Shown: piece by piece, positions 7,138-14,182 of the stretch | Position numbering within the stretch: position 1 is the stretch's first letter | Layout: every line of letters begins with the position of its first letter | Source: DASZGI01 sp035938995 | GTDB lineage: Bacteria; Actinomycetota; Actinomycetes; Streptomycetales; Catenulisporaceae | Assembly (NCBI RefSeq): GCF_035938995.1 | Contig: NZ_DASZGI010000262.1 | Coordinates: 1-19,973, forward strand | DNA length: 19,973 nt | Direction: 5' to 3' | Notes under the pieces: model-generated | Told to the model about the DNA's origin: nothing | What the model saw: only the letters and a program-made list of their open reading frames with translations | Database searches by the model: none | Program-made: the position numbers and the translations under genes

Positions 7138-7857
7138 TCAGGCCGGTCGGTAGGCGGCGAGGAAGGCGTTCGCGCCGTGCTCGGCGGTCCGTTGCAGTTC
7201 TTGCTCTGGCGGTGTCGGGGCGTCGGGGTTGAAGAGCGCGGTGTCGAGGGTGGCGCCGAGCACGAGGTAGGAGTAGTGCTCGGCGGCCTGTTGCGGATCG
7301 GGTGCGTTCAGCTCGCCGCGCGCGTGCAGCAGTTGGAACGCTTCGGTCAGTGCGCTGATGACGCGTCCGGGTGCGCGGCGGTAGTACTCGGCGGCGAGGT
7401 CGGGAAATCGCGCCGCCTCGAGGATGATCAGTCGGCGCAGGCGCAGCACCTGTGGCCGTGCGACGGCCTGAAGGTGTCGTCGCGCCAGGTCGCGGATCGC
7501 AGCGGGCACGTCGGTCGCATCGGGCAGGTCGGCGACGAGCCGGCCGGCGAAGTCTTCGGCGGTCGCGGTGTAGCCGAGCACGAGCTCGGTGAACAGCGTC
7601 TGCTTGTCGGCGAAGTTGTTGTAGACGCTGCGCTTCGAGACGCGGGCGAGGGCGGCGATCTCGTCGACGCTCGTGCCCTGATAGCCGTTGCGCAGGAACA
7701 GGGTGGTGGCGGCCTCGGCCACCGCGGCCCTGGTGCGCGCGACGCGCGGGTCCGGTCCCCGATCCGTGCGTGCGGGGCCGTCGGCCGCCCGGGACGCGGC
7801 CGCCGCGATGCGCAGGACCAGGACGTCCTCGTGCGCGGTCGGATCCGAAGCTGCCAC
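7138..7857 (-). CDS. TetR/AcrR-family transcriptional repressor
   Basis: This 239-residue regulator probably represses itself and the divergent DUF998/DUF1905 genes. The GTG at 7857 is chosen because GAGAGGAAA lies 4 nt upstream; longer starts would run through the operator region. Residues 1-38 are a flexible Ala/Asp/Arg extension. The HTH is at about 41-88: ARTRAAVAEAATTLFLRNGY, then TSVDEIAALARVSKRSVYNN, F, DKQTLFTELV, which is a textbook TetR_N domain. The C-terminal half (RLRRLIILEAARFPDLAAEY, then a helical ligand domain) resembles AefR-like TetR members. The ligand is unknown. Transcription start would lie within the palindromes at 7906-7957. Confidence 0.92.
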   Translation of the reverse strand: MAASDPTAHEDVLVLRIAAAASRAADGPARTDRGPDPRVARTRAAVAEAATTLFLRNGYQGTSVDEIAALARVSKRSVYNNFADKQTLFTELVLGYTATAEDFAGRLVADLPDATDVPAAIRDLARRHLQAVARPQVLRLRRLIILEAARFPDLAAEYYRRAPGRVISALTEAFQLLHARGELNAPDPQQAAEHYSYLVLGATLDTALFNPDAPTPPEQELQRTAEHGANAFLAAYRPA

Positions 7858-7905
7858 GGCGTTTCCTCTCGTCGGAACTTCTTCACACCATCTCTTGCAC
7901 TCTAC

Positions 7906-7932
7906 AGTGCAGTACCTATAGTGTACCGCACA
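7906..7932. promoter_or_regulatory. Candidate TetR operator 1 (27-bp imperfect palindrome)
   Basis: AGTGCAGTAC (7906-7915) and GTACCGCACA (7923-7932) are inverted copies matching at 8 of 10 positions around the 7-nt centre CTATAGT. A TACACT hexamer on the minus strand (7925-7920) inside it is a possible -10 for the TetR gene. It fits autoregulation by steric blocking. Confidence 0.6.
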
Positions 7933-7941
7933 GTACCTAAG

Positions 7942-7957
7942 TACACTGTTCAGTATA
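7942..7957. promoter_or_regulatory. Candidate TetR operator 2 overlapping the DUF998 promoter
   Basis: TACACTG (7942-7948) and CAGTATA (7951-7957) form an inverted repeat matching at 6 of 7 positions around TT. TACACT here, or TATAAG at 7954-7959, could be the -10 for the DUF998 operon. The same CAGTACCTA word also occurs at 7910-7918 and 7931-7939, so several half-sites are packed between the divergent genes. Confidence 0.6.
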
Positions 7958-7976
7958 AGAGTTGAGGTGACTCGGC

Positions 7977-8666
7977 ATGTCCACACTGACCGCCGCTCCC
8001 GTGAACCGCTGTGACCGCCGCGACGCGGTCACCCGGTCCCTGCTCGGCTACGGCCTGCTGGCCGGGCCCTTCTACCTGATCGCCGGGCTGATCGAGGCAT
8101 CGACCCGGTCCGGGTACGACCTCGCCCGGCACGACCTGAGCCTGCTGGCCAACGGCCCGCTCGGCTGGATCCACATCACGGTGCTGGTCCTGACCGGCGT
8201 GATGACCATCGCAGCCGCCTTCGGCATGCGCCGGGCCATGGCCGGCCAGCTCGGCGGCGCGTGGGGACCGCGCCTGGTGGCCGGTTACGGATTCGGGCTC
8301 GTCGCGGCCGGGGTGTTCGTCGCCGATCCGATGAACGGGTTCCCGCTCGGCACCCCCGACACCCGCCCGGCGCATCCAAGCGTCCACGGGTCTTTGCACA
8401 TCGTCGCCGGCGGGCTCGCATTCCTCTGCCTGATCGCGGCCACCTTCGTGTTCGCGCGCGCCTTCGCCCGGTCCGGCGAAAACCGCTGGGCCTGGTTCTC
8501 ACGCATCACCGGCCTGGTGTTCGCGGCCGGGTTCGCCGGCCTGACGACCGGCTCGAGCAGCGCCCCGATCATCCTCGGATTCTGGGCCGCGATCGCCCTC
8601 GCGTTCGCCTGGCTCGCCGCCGTGTCCCTGCGGCTGTACCGCGGCACGGAAAGGACCGTGTCATGA
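7977..8666 (+). CDS. DUF998-family integral membrane protein
   Basis: This 229-residue protein has about six membrane spans: residues ~23-42, 62-83, 100-116, 141-163, 176-192 and 196-220. The conserved family landmarks are visible: LLAGPFYLIAGLIEASTRSG after a basic N-terminus, YDLARHDLSLLANGPLGWIH, VFVADPMNGFPLGTP and HGSLHIVAGGLAFLCL. These match DUF998, whose biochemical role is not established. GAGGTGA 6 nt upstream supports the ATG at 7977. The stop overlaps the next ATG as ATGA, so the two are translationally coupled. Control is very likely by the divergent TetR protein. Confidence 0.88.
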   Translation: MSTLTAAPVNRCDRRDAVTRSLLGYGLLAGPFYLIAGLIEASTRSGYDLARHDLSLLANGPLGWIHITVLVLTGVMTIAAAFGMRRAMAGQLGGAWGPRLVAGYGFGLVAAGVFVADPMNGFPLGTPDTRPAHPSVHGSLHIVAGGLAFLCLIAATFVFARAFARSGENRWAWFSRITGLVFAAGFAGLTTGSSSAPIILGFWAAIALAFAWLAAVSLRLYRGTERTVS

Positions 8667-9109
8667 AGTTTTCCGCCACCATCCAACTCGCCCGCAAGAC
8701 CGCGACCGGCATCCAGGTCCCCGCCGACGTGATCGCGGCACTCGGCGGTGGCAAGCGTCCGGCGGTCAAGGTGACCATCAACGGATACACCTACCGCACC
8801 ACCGTCGGCGTGATGGGCGGACGGTATCTGCTCAGCGTCAGCAGCGACGTGCGCGCGGCGGCCGGCGTCGCGGCAGGCGACGAGGTAGAGGTCACACTCG
8901 AACCGGACACCGAGCCGCGGGAACTCCACGTCCCGCCCGACCTCGCCGCGGCGCTCGACGCCGAGACGCGTCAGTTCTTCGACTCCCTGTCCCGCAGCCG
9001 CAGACAGCGGTTCGTGCTGCCCATCGAACAGGCCAAGACGCCGCAAACCCGCCAGCGCCGACTCGACCAGGCCACCGCCGCCCTACGCGACCGCAAAACA
9101 GAACCCTAA
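8663..9109 (+). CDS. DUF1905 / YdeI-OmpD-associated protein
   Basis: This 148-residue soluble protein has a DUF1905 beta-barrel domain at about residues 1-82 (MKFSATIQLARKTATGIQVP, VKVTINGYTYRTTVGVMGGR, GDEVEVTLEPD). A helical YdeI/OmpD-associated segment follows at about 90-145: LHVPPDLAAALDAETRQFFD, then SRRQRFVLPIEQAKTPQTRQ with an RRL motif. The YdeI-like segment is linked in some bacteria to resistance to cationic peptides or bacteriocins; that role here is inference. Its ATG overlaps the DUF998 stop by 4 nt, so it is the second gene of the TetR-controlled operon. Confidence 0.88.
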   Translation: MKFSATIQLARKTATGIQVPADVIAALGGGKRPAVKVTINGYTYRTTVGVMGGRYLLSVSSDVRAAAGVAAGDEVEVTLEPDTEPRELHVPPDLAAALDAETRQFFDSLSRSRRQRFVLPIEQAKTPQTRQRRLDQATAALRDRKTEP

Positions 9110-9261
9110 CGCCGCGCCACCACGCGCTCTCCCGCCGCGTGTCGACCAGGACGGTCGGTTCTATCAGTCACGGAATCAGCACTTTGTCTAACATCGGGTC
9201 CTGCCCTCGTTGCGAATGCCTGCGACATGGAGCAACTGGAGTGAGTCCTTAGGCACCAGGG

Positions 9262-10074
9262 TTAGGGCTTGACGGCGAGTGCGCCGTGACACGCGATCTC
9301 TGGGGCTTCGCCCCAAGGGTTGGGTTCGGGTCGCCAGCGGGTGACGGAGACGACGCCGGGCTGCACAAGCGTCAAACCGTCGAAGAAGCGCGTGATCTGC
9401 TGCGGGCTACGCGGGGTGTACGGGACCGCAGCGCTGGCCGCGTTGTAGCGGCTGATGGCCACGACATACGCCGGGTCGGTATCGCTGCCGTCGTACAGCG
9501 CCAGATAGCTGCCCGACGGCAGGGCCTGCATCAGGCGGTTCACGAGGAGGCGGGCTTGGTCGTCGTCTTGGATCAGGCCCATGATACCCATCAGCATGAG
9601 CGCGACGGGCCGGGTGAAATCCAAGGTGGCACCGGCCCGCTGCACGATGGCCTCGGGATCGCGCACGTCGGCCTGTATGTAATCGGTGGCTCCTTCCGCA
9701 GAGCCCACCAGCAGCGCTCGAGCATGGACCAGCACCAGAGGATCATTGTCGACGTACACGATTCTGCAGGCGGGGTTGACTCGCTGCGCGACCTCGTGGG
9801 TGTTGTCGGCGGTGGGCAACCCCGTGCCGATGTCCAGAAATTGGTCGATACCCGCCTCGCCGGCGAGATAGCGCACGACTCGAGCGAGCATGTGCCGCGA
9901 ATGGCGGGCGATATCGGCCATGCCCGGAAAGATCTCCAGGATCTTCTCGGCCGCCATCCTGTCAACCGGGTAGTTGTCCTTGCCGCCCAGCAGAACGTTC
10001 CACACCCGTGCCGAGTGCGGCACCTCTGCATTGATCTTGGAAGGTTGTCCGGATACCGGTGTCGGCTCGCTCAT
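9262..10074 (-). CDS. SAM-dependent methyltransferase, DUF574 family
   Basis: This 270-residue protein belongs to the actinobacterial DUF574 (Methyltransf_19) family, common in Streptomyces; natural substrates are unknown. Diagnostic stretches are HSARVWNVLLGGKDNYPVDR (20-39), the SAM-binding motif I QFLDIGTGLPTADNTHEVA (78-96), the acidic post-strand motif RIVYVDNDPLVL (104-115), and VALMLMGIMGL with its following Asp-rich helix. The C-terminus has SVTRWRPEPNPW, also typical. The ATG at 10074 is preferred, with GGGAGA 10 nt upstream; GTG at 10098 is an alternative. It lies downstream of the DUF5753 regulator relic on the same strand, a frequent pairing with Scr1-type regulators. Confidence 0.92.
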   Translation of the reverse strand: MSEPTPVSGQPSKINAEVPHSARVWNVLLGGKDNYPVDRMAAEKILEIFPGMADIARHSRHMLARVVRYLAGEAGIDQFLDIGTGLPTADNTHEVAQRVNPACRIVYVDNDPLVLVHARALLVGSAEGATDYIQADVRDPEAIVQRAGATLDFTRPVALMLMGIMGLIQDDDQARLLVNRLMQALPSGSYLALYDGSDTDPAYVVAISRYNAASAAVPYTPRSPQQITRFFDGLTLVQPGVVSVTRWRPEPNPWGEAPEIACHGALAVKP

Positions 10075-10185
10075 CGTCTCATGCTCTCCCTGCGTCACGT
10101 GTGGCGGAACGAGAGTGCGGCTGCATCCGGCGCCCGCCGCGAGCCACGCGGATCAACGCGGACGAGTCCGTGGCTCGCAGTGATA

Positions 10186-10560
10186 TTAGATCTCTTCGAT
10201 CGCACGGGATACGCCCTGCGGCGCCTGACCGACCGGCAGTCTTCGACCGCGAGTTGGTTCATCCCGTCGGCGTACGAGTCCAGGTCCTCGGCCCGTTCAG
10301 GTAGGTCGCGCTGCAAAGCCGCTCCGGATAGAACACGTCGGGCAGTTCTGGCTCGCGGAAGCGCAAGAGGGCGAGCGGCCCGCAAGCCCCCGCGTGCCCG
10401 CGCCGTCGAAGGGCAGCACCCGGACGGTGCCTGCGGCAGCGCGCACAGCTCACGCAGATGCTCCGCCTGCAGGCCGGCGCTGCCCGCCACCGATCGGCCG
10501 GCGCAGCACCGCGTCGTCCGGCACCATCCACACCTTCGGGGCGTCCAAATCGTCCGTCCT
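10186..10560 (-). pseudogene. Frameshifted DUF5753 (Scr1-type) regulator relic
   Basis: Minus-strand homology to the DUF5753 domain is spread over several frames: DAPKVWMVPDDAVLRRPIGG, then LQAEHLRELCALPQA, then GPLALLRFREPELPDVFYPE with RLCSATYLN, then DLDSYADGMNQLAVED, and finally SRAIEEI before a TAA at 10186-10188. The intact neighbour at 10790 has the matching segments IWAVINERVLRRP, GPFTILRLAQAALPDIVYRE and DLDLYTIAMDQLCVE. At least three frame changes are needed, and the N-terminal HTH is missing, so it is a pseudogene. It lies upstream of the methyltransferase on the same strand and was probably its original operon partner. Confidence 0.8.
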
Positions 10561-10647
10561 GGACGGTCCGCGCCCGCCTGCGCGAACCACGCCGACCACT
10601 GCCCGGGACAGCTTAATGTTTCCAACACGTTCCGGTGGCCCAAGCGC

Positions 10648-10653
10648 TAGGCT
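10648..10653 (+). promoter_or_regulatory. Candidate -10 of the Scr1-type regulator
   Basis: TAGGCT lies 39 nt before the small ORF start at 10692 and fits a housekeeping -10 hexamer. No clear -35 is visible, so confidence is low. Confidence 0.35.
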
Positions 10654-10691
10654 GACTCAGCGGGAACGTGGCGGCACAGGAGGGCACACAG

Positions 10692-10793
10692 ATGCCAGCC
10701 GATTGCGACCTGCACCCGGCCCCGGGCGCACAAGCTGAGGCGGCACTCCGGGGCTCACGCGCAGCTCGGTCTTCCGGTCAGGGGCACAGGTGA
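10692..10793 (+). CDS. Small ORF (33 aa) translationally coupled to the Scr1-type regulator
   Basis: An ATG at 10692 has a strong AGGAGGG at 10678-10684, 7 nt upstream, the best ribosome site in this area. The frame encodes 33 residues (MPADCDLHPAPGAQAEAALR, then GSRAARSSGQGHR). It ends in a TGA whose first two bases belong to the GTG start of the next gene (GTGA overlap, 10790-10793). That geometry is typical of translational coupling. The peptide is low-complexity and hydrophilic, without a known domain. It could be a leader peptide that gates regulator translation, or a decayed start of the regulator. It has not been confirmed as expressed. Confidence 0.45.
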   Translation: MPADCDLHPAPGAQAEAALRGSRAARSSGQGHR

Positions 10794-11695
10794 ACGCGGC
10801 AACGGCCAGGGAACACTCGGGCGCACAGATTCCCGTGCCTGTGCACGGCAACCCAACCATCCCGCGGCTCCTGCTTGGCGCCCAGTTGCGCGCTCTACGC
10901 ACGGCAGCGGGTATCAGCAGGCACACGGCGGGATACGCGATCGGCAGCTCCTACACCACGATCGGCCGCATCGAGCTGGGCTGGGACAGCTTCACACAGC
11001 AGGACCTCGCCGAACTGCTCAACTTGTACGGCGTGCACGATCAACCCGAGCGTGACGCGCTGTTCGCGCTCGCGGCGCAGGCCAACACACGCGGCTGGTG
11101 GCATCGCTTCCCCGACCTCGTGCCCGACTGGTTCGAGGCCTACCTCGGCCTGGAAGACGCGGCCTCGATCATCCGCTGCTACCAGTCCCAGTTCGTTCCC
11201 GACCTGCTGCAAACCGAACACTACGCGCGCGCCACCATCCGGCTCGCAAACCCACTGGCCGGCCCCGACGAGATCGAACGCCGGGTCATGCTGCGCATGC
11301 ATCGCGCCCGCGTGCTGCACCGGCCGCAACCACCCAAGATCTGGGCGGTGATCAACGAGAGGGTGCTGCGCCGCCCACCGCGCCACGAGGCGATGATGCG
11401 TTCCCAGATCGAGCACCTGCTCACACTTTCCACACTGCCGCACATCACCCTTCAAGTGGCATCCCCCGAACGCCGCGGGGACACCGCTGCCGGTAACGGC
11501 CCGTTCACGATCCTGCGCCTCGCCCAGGCGGCGCTGCCCGACATCGTCTACCGCGAACAACTCACCAGCGCCACCTGCTTGAACACAGACGGCGACCTGG
11601 ACCTCTACACCATCGCCATGGACCAGCTGTGCGTGGAAGCGCTGCCCACTATTGACACCACCACGTTCCTCACCGAGACCCTCGCGAGCCTGTAA
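10790..11695 (+). CDS. Scr1-family HTH regulator with DUF5753 domain
   Basis: This 301-residue protein has an XRE-type HTH at about residues 25-82 (LLGAQLRALRTAAGISRHTA, then GSSYTTIGRIELGWDSFTQQ and DLAELLNLYGV). The DUF5753 domain is at about 100-295, with the family landmarks WFEAYLGLEDAASIIRCYQS, VPDLLQTEHYARATI, IWAVINERVLRRP, HITLQVA, GPFTILRLAQAALPDIVYRE and DLDLYTIAMDQLCVEAL. These proteins control development or antibiotic genes in actinomycetes, often with DUF397 partners; no DUF397 gene follows here. The GTG at 10790 has AGGGG 5 nt upstream and overlaps the stop of a 33-codon ORF. It runs head-to-head with the related pseudogene and methyltransferase. Confidence 0.9.
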   Translation: MNAATAREHSGAQIPVPVHGNPTIPRLLLGAQLRALRTAAGISRHTAGYAIGSSYTTIGRIELGWDSFTQQDLAELLNLYGVHDQPERDALFALAAQANTRGWWHRFPDLVPDWFEAYLGLEDAASIIRCYQSQFVPDLLQTEHYARATIRLANPLAGPDEIERRVMLRMHRARVLHRPQPPKIWAVINERVLRRPPRHEAMMRSQIEHLLTLSTLPHITLQVASPERRGDTAAGNGPFTILRLAQAALPDIVYREQLTSATCLNTDGDLDLYTIAMDQLCVEALPTIDTTTFLTETLASL

Positions 11696-12079
11696 CGGGC
11701 GTTTGGTCATCTCGTGTCGTGATGTAGCGGGCATCTCAATTGGGTTATCCGCCCGGTTCACACAATAGTTGTGCTCTCGCTCATCACCGGTTAATTACGC
11801 ACGCGCCGGTTTGATCCCAACACCGCACATCGCGCGAGGTCCGCTTCGCAAGCCGCATGAGATGGTGCAGCCGCCACGGCCGCACAGCAGCGCCAAGTGA
11901 CGCTCACAGGGCGTCTTCGGCACGCGCCGAATAACCGATCATCGACGTGGCGACTCGGCTCGCAGGACTGACCCGACATTCCTACTTTCGGGTCGACAGG
12001 CTTCCAGCTGCTCGACCGCGCGCTACGTCCCTGATCAAGAATCGCCATGTCCGGACCAGCACTCCAGCCAGCGGCATCG
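11696..12079. other. Spacer after the Scr1-type regulator, no gene recognised
   Basis: Overlapping open frames are present on both strands but none has a domain, a ribosome site or convincing composition. A 5-bp CACAA/TTGTG hairpin at 11761-11773 is too weak to call a terminator. The sequence is likely decayed DNA flanking the next fragments. Confidence 0.45.
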
Positions 12080-12300
12080 CTAGAGCTCGACATCAGCGTC
12101 GTCCCAACAGACGAAACCAGAGATGCAGGGCACGGGGGACACGACAAGACAGTCCCGCATGGTCCATCCGGCGTCCAGCACGCGACGGATCGGGGCGATC
12201 GCCATGTACTCCCATGGGTTCCCGGCCGGCCGATAAACCCCCTCGATCGCGATCGCGACGAAATGGCCCCCATCCCGGATGTAGACGTGCCAGGGAGCCA
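12080..12300 (-). pseudogene. Unrecognised coding fragment fused to a transposase piece
   Basis: One minus-strand frame ending at 12080 encodes APWHVYIRDGGHFVAIAIEG, then VYRPAGNPWEYMAIAPIRRV, LDAGWTMRDCLVVSPVPCIS and GFVCWDDADVEL. The balanced composition (W, Y, D, I) strongly suggests a once-functional globular protein. No start codon lies at its left border; the frame runs upstream into the IS1380-type sequence. I cannot name the family. It is probably the C-terminal ~70 residues of a gene cut by an IS. Confidence 0.45.
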
Positions 12301-12302
12301 AG

Positions 12303-12470
12303 TCAGATCGTGCCTGTCCCCTCCGCTGCCGAGACCGCGCGCGCCTCGGGGAACGCCGTCTCCAATCCGGTGGCCTCGGCCAGGTCCGCAAGCAGCAGAG
12401 ACCCGGCGTGCGCAATGAAGCCCTTGCCATCAGCGGTCACCGACAGCCTCGGCGCCGTTGCCGTGTTCAT
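12303..12470 (-). pseudogene. IS1380-family transposase, N-terminal fragment
   Basis: The minus-strand frame gives APRLSVTADGKGFIAHAGSL, then LLADLAEATGLETAFPEA. Actinobacterial IS1380 transposases start with 'RVSVTADG-x-GVVSHAG-x-RLLADLADATGLT-x-AF'. Homology ends after about 45 residues and the frame stops at 12303-12305. The catalytic region is absent, replaced by the unrelated fragment at 12080-12300. Confidence 0.7.
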
Positions 12471-12559
12471 CTGGAAAGCGTTCCGGTTCAGGATCCTCAC
12501 CAACCCGAGAAACATGATCATCCCAGGCTGCTAGGGCACTGCTGGCGCGGCGGCGTGCA

Positions 12560-13623
12560 TCATTTCGCCGCCTCGAATCCGCCGTAGAACGCGCCCAGGC
12601 CGGCCGCCACGCAGAGCCCGCTGATGATCCAGAAGCGGATCGTGATGTTGGTCTCGGGCCAATCCATCAGCTCGAACGTGTGGTGGATCGGTGTCATCTT
12701 GAACACGCGCTTGCCGCGCCGCAGCTTGAAGGAAGCGACCTGGATGACCACCGAGAGCAGTTCGAGAGGAACAGGCCGCCGATCAGCAGGGCGAGCAGTT
12801 CGGTGCGCGTGCAAATCGCCAGACCGGCGAACGCGCCGCCCAGGGCGAGCGAACCGGTGTCGCCCATGATGATCTTCGCCGGGGCGGCGTTCCACCACAG
12901 AAAGCCGAAACAGGCACCCATCACGGCGGCCGCGACGATCGCCAAGTCCAGCGGGTCGCGCACCTGGTAGCAGCCCTTCGTCGGCGACGAGCCGCAGCTC
13001 TGGCCGTACTGCCACACACCGATCACCACGTACGCGGCGAAGGCCATCACCGAGGTGCCGGCGGCCAACCCGTCCAGGCCGTCGGTCAGGTTGACCGCGT
13101 TGGACCAGCCCGAGATCATCACGTCGACCCAGACCACGAACAACAGCGGTCCGAGACTGAGCCAACCGATGTCGCGCAGAAACGACACGTGCTCGCTCGC
13201 CGGTGTCAGACCGATCGTGTTCGGGAAGTGCTGCGCCAGCAGCGCGAACACGAGCGTCACGGCCGACTGCCCGACCAGCTTCGCCTTCGCCCGCAGGCCC
13301 AGCGAACGCTGCCGGTAGATCTTGATGAAGTCGTCGAGGAAGCCCACCGCCCCAAGGCCCGCCATGAGGAAGAGCACGAGCAGCGCGGAACTCGTCGGTG
13401 TCTTTACCGTCACCGCTTTGGTCCCGAAGTACGCGATCAGCGTGGACAGGATGATGACCGCGCCGCCCATCGTGGGCGTGCCCCGCTTGACCAGATGCGA
13501 CTTCGGCCCGTCCTGCCGGATTTCCTGGCCGTAGCCGCGCCGGGTGAAATACCGCACGGCCAGCGGAGTACCAGCCAGCGAGCAAATCAACGCGATGAGA
13601 GTGGCGTAGAGAATCGCTCTCAT
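12560..13623 (-). pseudogene. mraY: Stand-alone phospho-MurNAc-pentapeptide transferase, one-base frameshift
   Basis: MraY is the membrane enzyme that makes lipid I by transferring phospho-MurNAc-pentapeptide to undecaprenyl phosphate. The ATG at 13623 opens RAILYATLIALICSLAG and the diagnostic DGPKSHLVKRGTPTMGGAVI. GAVGFLDDFIKIYRQRSLGL holds the paired catalytic aspartates, NAVNLTDGLDGLAAG another conserved aspartate block, and KIIMGDTGSLALGG follows. At 12764-12768 the frame breaks between GGLFL and ELLSVVIQVASFK. Restoring one base gives about 354 residues, the normal size. After the break come PIHHTFELMDWPE and the last span. The usual triple-His motif reads HHT here. Read literally, translation stops at 12694 and yields 309 residues without this loop. 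There are no other cell-wall cluster genes nearby, so this is an extra copy. Confidence 0.88.
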
Positions 13624-13687
13624 CGTTGCCTGTCCCCCACCGTGGCTCCGCTGACTAGAGGTTCGTGCGCAAGCGTACGGCCTCACG

Positions 13688-13928
13688 AACGGTCAGGTCG
13701 CTGGTCCTGCCGCGGTTTTCTGGAGTCATCGTGGACCTGTGCCCAACCTGCGACCATGCCGAGAGCGAGGCTAATTGTGTTGTTCCGGGGCTCAGGTGGC
13801 ACCCGATTCTGGGCGCACTTCGGTGTCATGTCGTACTCGCCGACGTCTAGGACGGAACTGGTGGCGTGCAGGAAGTCGAGTACGCCGCGGTCCAGGTGCC
13901 AGCCGAACAGGTTCAGCGTCCCGATCCG
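13688..13928 (-). pseudogene. Unassigned coding remnant downstream of the macro fragment
   Basis: Directly after the TAG that ends the macro-domain fragment, the same minus-strand frame stays open: IGTLNLFGWHLDRGVLDFLH, then ATSSVLDVGEYDMTPKCAQN and a longer tail ending before the mraY upstream region. The first ~35 residues have protein-like composition, the rest less so. No start codon or known domain was identified. It may be the end of a gene joined by deletion to the macro gene. Confidence 0.3.
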
Positions 13929-14108
13929 CTAGTCGCACCGGACGGTGGCCGGAACGACGCGGTCGCCTCGTGCAGCCTGCGCAGAAGCACCGAAGCCCTT
14001 GCCCCAGCCGCCTGCATCGCTGCAGATGTGCGCGACGATCCGCGGACCTGTGCCCTTCGGCGCGGTCGCATCCCCGACTACGTACTCGATCTCGATCTCC
14101 AGAGCCAC
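13929..14108 (-). pseudogene. Truncated macro-domain (ADP-ribose-binding) protein
   Basis: From a GTG at 14108 the frame reads VALEIEIEYVVGDATAPKGT, then GPRIVAHICSDAGGWGKGF. This matches the start of Poa1p/ADP-ribose-1-phosphatase-like macro domains ('I-x-YVVGDATAP-x-G-x-GP-x-IIAHVCND-x-GGWG-x-GF'). It includes the first ADP-ribose-binding strand and the GGWG loop, though the usual Asn is replaced by Ser in CSD. After GKGF the sequence diverges (GASAQAARGDRVVPATVRCD) and stops at 59 residues. A full domain needs ~150, so it is nonfunctional. It begins 74 nt after the GyrB-like gene on the same strand and was plausibly co-transcribed. Confidence 0.6.
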
Positions 14109-14182
14109 GCGGCTGACCGTATCGCCGCCCACCGACACCACGGCTGGCCATGACGCTGCGGCCAACAGGGCTATCCATGCGG

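Noticed and set aside
9143..9157. CGACC/GGTCG hairpin after the DUF1905 gene
   Set aside because: Five-base stem; could end the operon but is expected by chance in such GC-rich DNA.
9286..10650. A 454-codon plus-strand open frame
   Set aside because: Antisense to the DUF574 methyltransferase and the DUF5753 relic, both of which have diagnostic motifs on the minus strand.
11761..11773. CACAA/TTGTG hairpin after the Scr1-type regulator
   Set aside because: Only five base pairs with a 3-nt loop and no U-tract; too weak for a terminator call.
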